Below are positions 61,721 to 64,000 of a stretch of DNA of 64,000 nucleotides, one piece after another. How positions within the stretch are numbered: the stretch's first letter is position 1; each line of letters opens with the position of its first letter. This DNA is from Neocallimastix lanati (nom. inval.) (lineage: Eukaryota; Neocallimastigomycota; Neocallimastigomycetes; Neocallimastigales; Neocallimastigaceae), in NCBI GenBank assembly GCA_016946835.1, contig JACVTC010000027.1:112501-176500 (forward strand). The letters run 5' to 3'. Both the position numbers and the translations under genes were made by a program. The notes beneath the pieces are model-generated. The model had not been told where the DNA came from, searched no databases, and saw only the letters and a program-made list of their open reading frames with translations.

Positions 61721-62458
61721 ATGAAATAATTTATAAAAGAAAAAAAACTTATCGTACGAATACAACGCTTTTGCATTATACAATTTAAAAAAAATTTTTA
61801 TGACTAAAAAAATTTTAACGTTTTATCATTTATATATTTAAAAAAAAAAAAAAACGGAAAAGCGCAACTATTTTTTTATAAATATGAAATTTTTTTTATA
61901 TTAATAATACTTGAGATTAATATTCAATTTATTTTTTTTTATTAAATTCATTTATTTTTTTATAAACATTTTATCAGAATTTTTATTTACCAAATTTTAT
62001 TTTCTTATTTTTATAAATTAAAAAAATTTTTTTTTAAAAATATATCCAATTATTGTAATAATATATATATTAGTATATATAAACCATTACAATATGTAAT
62101 TTAAAAATAAATATAAACAACTTTTATTATATTAAAAAATAGTATTTAAAGAATATTTGAAGTGATAAAAGTAGAATATAATATATAGAAAAAAAAAGTA
62201 TTTTTTATTATTTTTTTTTATATATGAACATTTAGCTAATTTATTAAAAGTTAGCAAAAGCGTAAAATCTTTTTTTTTATTTAGAAAAAAGTAAAAAAAA
62301 AAAAAAGAAAAAAAAAAGTAAAAAATAGTTTTATCCATAAATATTATATAGTATTTAAAGTTTTAAATTTTTTTTATTTTATTAATTATTTTATCATTGT
62401 AATTATAAAATATCATAATTAATACTTTTTTTCAAATATTAATAAAAGTTATATATAA

Positions 62459-62489
<31 letters not shown>

Positions 62490-62529
62490 CAGAAAAAAAA
62501 TATTGTTTATATTTAATATTATTGTTTAT
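61721..62529. other. Noncoding DNA downstream of the GT4 gene
   Basis: AT-rich, homopolymer runs, poly(A) at 62463-62489. Nothing else seen. Confidence 0.6.
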
Positions 62530-62737
62530 ATTTAGTGTTACAGAGAACGTTTAAAATTAAAAATAAAAATTAGTATTGGTTATTATAAGTAAAATGTATA
62601 TTTTATGAGATTTACTGAGGGAAGACTATCTTAATTCTCGTGGTAACGAGGAAAATGGAAAAAAAATCCGAGCATTGGGCAATGAATGTTTTTGGAACAA
62701 TTGGTTATTTCAAACATCCTCGAAACTCTTAATGTGT

Positions 62738-62774
<37 letters not shown>

Positions 62775-62921
62775 TAAAAGAAAATTCAATTTAAAATTTT
62801 TTTATCTATTTATTTTATTATTTTTATTATTTTTATTTTATTCTTCTTTTATTTTATTTTTTTATCTATATTCAATACTCATAATATATTTATTTAAATT
62901 TATTTTTTAGGCTTTTTTGAA
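62530..62921 (+). other. Probable 5' untranslated region of the LINE
   Basis: About 62530-62735 is clearly less AT-rich than neighbours and holds CTCGTGGTAACGAG, a 5-bp-stem hairpin. A T-run of about 35 nt at 62739-62773 and AT-rich DNA separate it from the first ATG. Its extent as element sequence is inference. Confidence 0.35.
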
Positions 62922-64000
62922 ATGGATAATACTTCTTCAAATTCAGCAACTATACCTGTTTTGCGACGTGGTCTTCGAAGATACGATATTCAGAATAAAG
63001 ATTTCATTCTTATTTTTATTCATGATCTTCAATCATGGTCTGTTAGTAAACTTTGGGAATTTCTTAGTAAACGTATTTCCAATTGCAATGAAATAGTTCA
63101 TGGAATTATAAAAACACACACACCAAATATGGAAAATTACTTCATTTTAAGGATAAACTGTAATAAACCCACTTATTACCTAAATATTTTATTTCTTCTT
63201 ACCCATTGCCTTCCAATCAATAAAATTAATTGGATCCAAACAGACAAAATCAGAACTTTCAGTGAAGTTAAGAAATTTAACAACAAATTTTCTTCTTTTG
63301 AAACTAAATCAATGGCTAAAGATTTTCTTTATAGTAATATTTATTCACCGTCTACTCAGTTCTTTAATCTTTGTGTCAGTTGGAACATTAATGGATGGAA
63401 TGATGAAAAACGTGATGGTATTAGATACTTTAATGAAATTTTTAAACCCATCTGTATTTGCTTGCAAGAGGTCGGTAATAGCCAATACCTTAATGTACAT
63501 TCAAATAATTACCCATTTCTTTGTCACTATAATACAATTTTACGTAAAGCTGATCCAAATATACCCGGTATGAGAGGTCTTAGTATAAGTGTACATCGTT
63601 CATGTTCATTTTCTCCTGATCCCTTTGAATATAAGTATATCATTTCTGTCAACATTACTTCTTTTTGGGGAATTAAATGCACTATTGGTAATATTTATGT
63701 TCCTACGGTCACTCATAAGGAAGAAAGAAAGAATGCCTTTTCAGAAATTACTAATTGGATAAAGAAACATACTAATACACCTTCTATTCTTGTAGGTGAC
63801 TTTAATATGTCTAAATCCCAATTAGATAGTTTACTTAATAAATCATCTTATCAGTAGTTCACTAAAAACTTATCAGGTCTCTATTTCACATGGGCTCGGG
63901 ATGGTAGATCGTCTTTTATTGATCATGTTTTATTTAATTGTAAAATGAAGGAATACATTAATAAGGTATCTGTTTGTAGTACATTCAGTGATATATCTGA
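62922..64000 (+). pseudogene. LINE polyprotein, 5' part with AP-endonuclease-like domain (one stop, cut by window end)
   Basis: Frame opens at ATG 62922. Residues 1-145 form a domain I do not recognise (FILIFIHDLQSW, YFILRINCNKPTYYLN), perhaps RNA-binding. From about 148 the exonuclease-endonuclease-phosphatase fold of LINEs appears: SWNINGW, CLQEVGN, GNIYVPT, ILVGDFNMS. TAG interrupts at 63855-63857. The same frame continues open to the window end with YFTWAR, SFIDHV and SDIS, so the element is longer and cut by the window. RT lies outside. The stop makes this copy probably dead unless read through. Confidence 0.85.

Overview
The window is extremely AT-rich eukaryotic DNA, most likely from an anaerobic gut fungus (Neocallimastigomycota). 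Three things support this. A secreted cellulase split by short AT-rich introns carries two fungal dockerin (CBM10-type) modules. The intergenic DNA is almost pure A/T with very long homopolymer runs. The retroelement proteins are extraordinarily asparagine-rich. Species cannot be assigned from sequence alone.

Layout. 1-2811: noncoding, with a fossil Ty3/gypsy integrase scrap (569-658). 2812-5978 (+): eight-exon secreted GH45 endoglucanase with two N-terminal dockerins and a CBM1-like module. 5979-9608: AT-rich DNA with a decayed LINE (about 6540-7627) and a foldback/MITE-like element (9001-9418). 9609-49727: a 40-kb block made only of LTR retrotransposons packed end to end: truncated A fused to truncated B; short non-autonomous E nested in the B LTR; solo LTR G interrupted by a solo E LTR; F, with a solo LTR in its integrase; C; solo LTR H; and D, which is intact. 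49742-49812 (+): tRNA-Gln(CTG). 49822-59722: noncoding AT-rich DNA with a minisatellite. 59723-61720 (+): intronless GT4 enzyme resembling fungal trehalose phosphorylase (CCG-9 type). 62922-64000 (+): 5' part of a LINE with an AP-endonuclease-like domain and one in-frame stop, cut by the window edge.

The main signal is the LTR block. Neighbouring elements abut with only 3-6 bases, always an A-run with or without a final T. D sits 14 nt upstream of the tRNA-Gln mature 5' end, flanked by AAAT on both sides. This looks like a Ty3-style integration hotspot at a Pol III gene, where each new element lands between the tRNA and the previous one. The LTR-pair differences I could count by eye (D none, C about 1, F about 4) rise with distance from the tRNA, as stacking predicts.

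Two classes of element share the site. A, B, C and D have separate gag and pol. All four carry a UUUAAA(C/U) slippery heptamer at the gag stop, an 8-nt spacer and a GGGAG/CUCCC-type hairpin, so pol should be made by -1 frameshifting. Their protease triad is DSC instead of DSG. B, C and D have tRNA-type primer binding sites ending in CCACCA. E and F have no tRNA-type site. Their sequence just inside the 5' LTR is complementary over 13 nt to a segment of their own LTR lying about 30 nt downstream of a TATAAATA box, as expected for Tf1/sushi-type self-priming.
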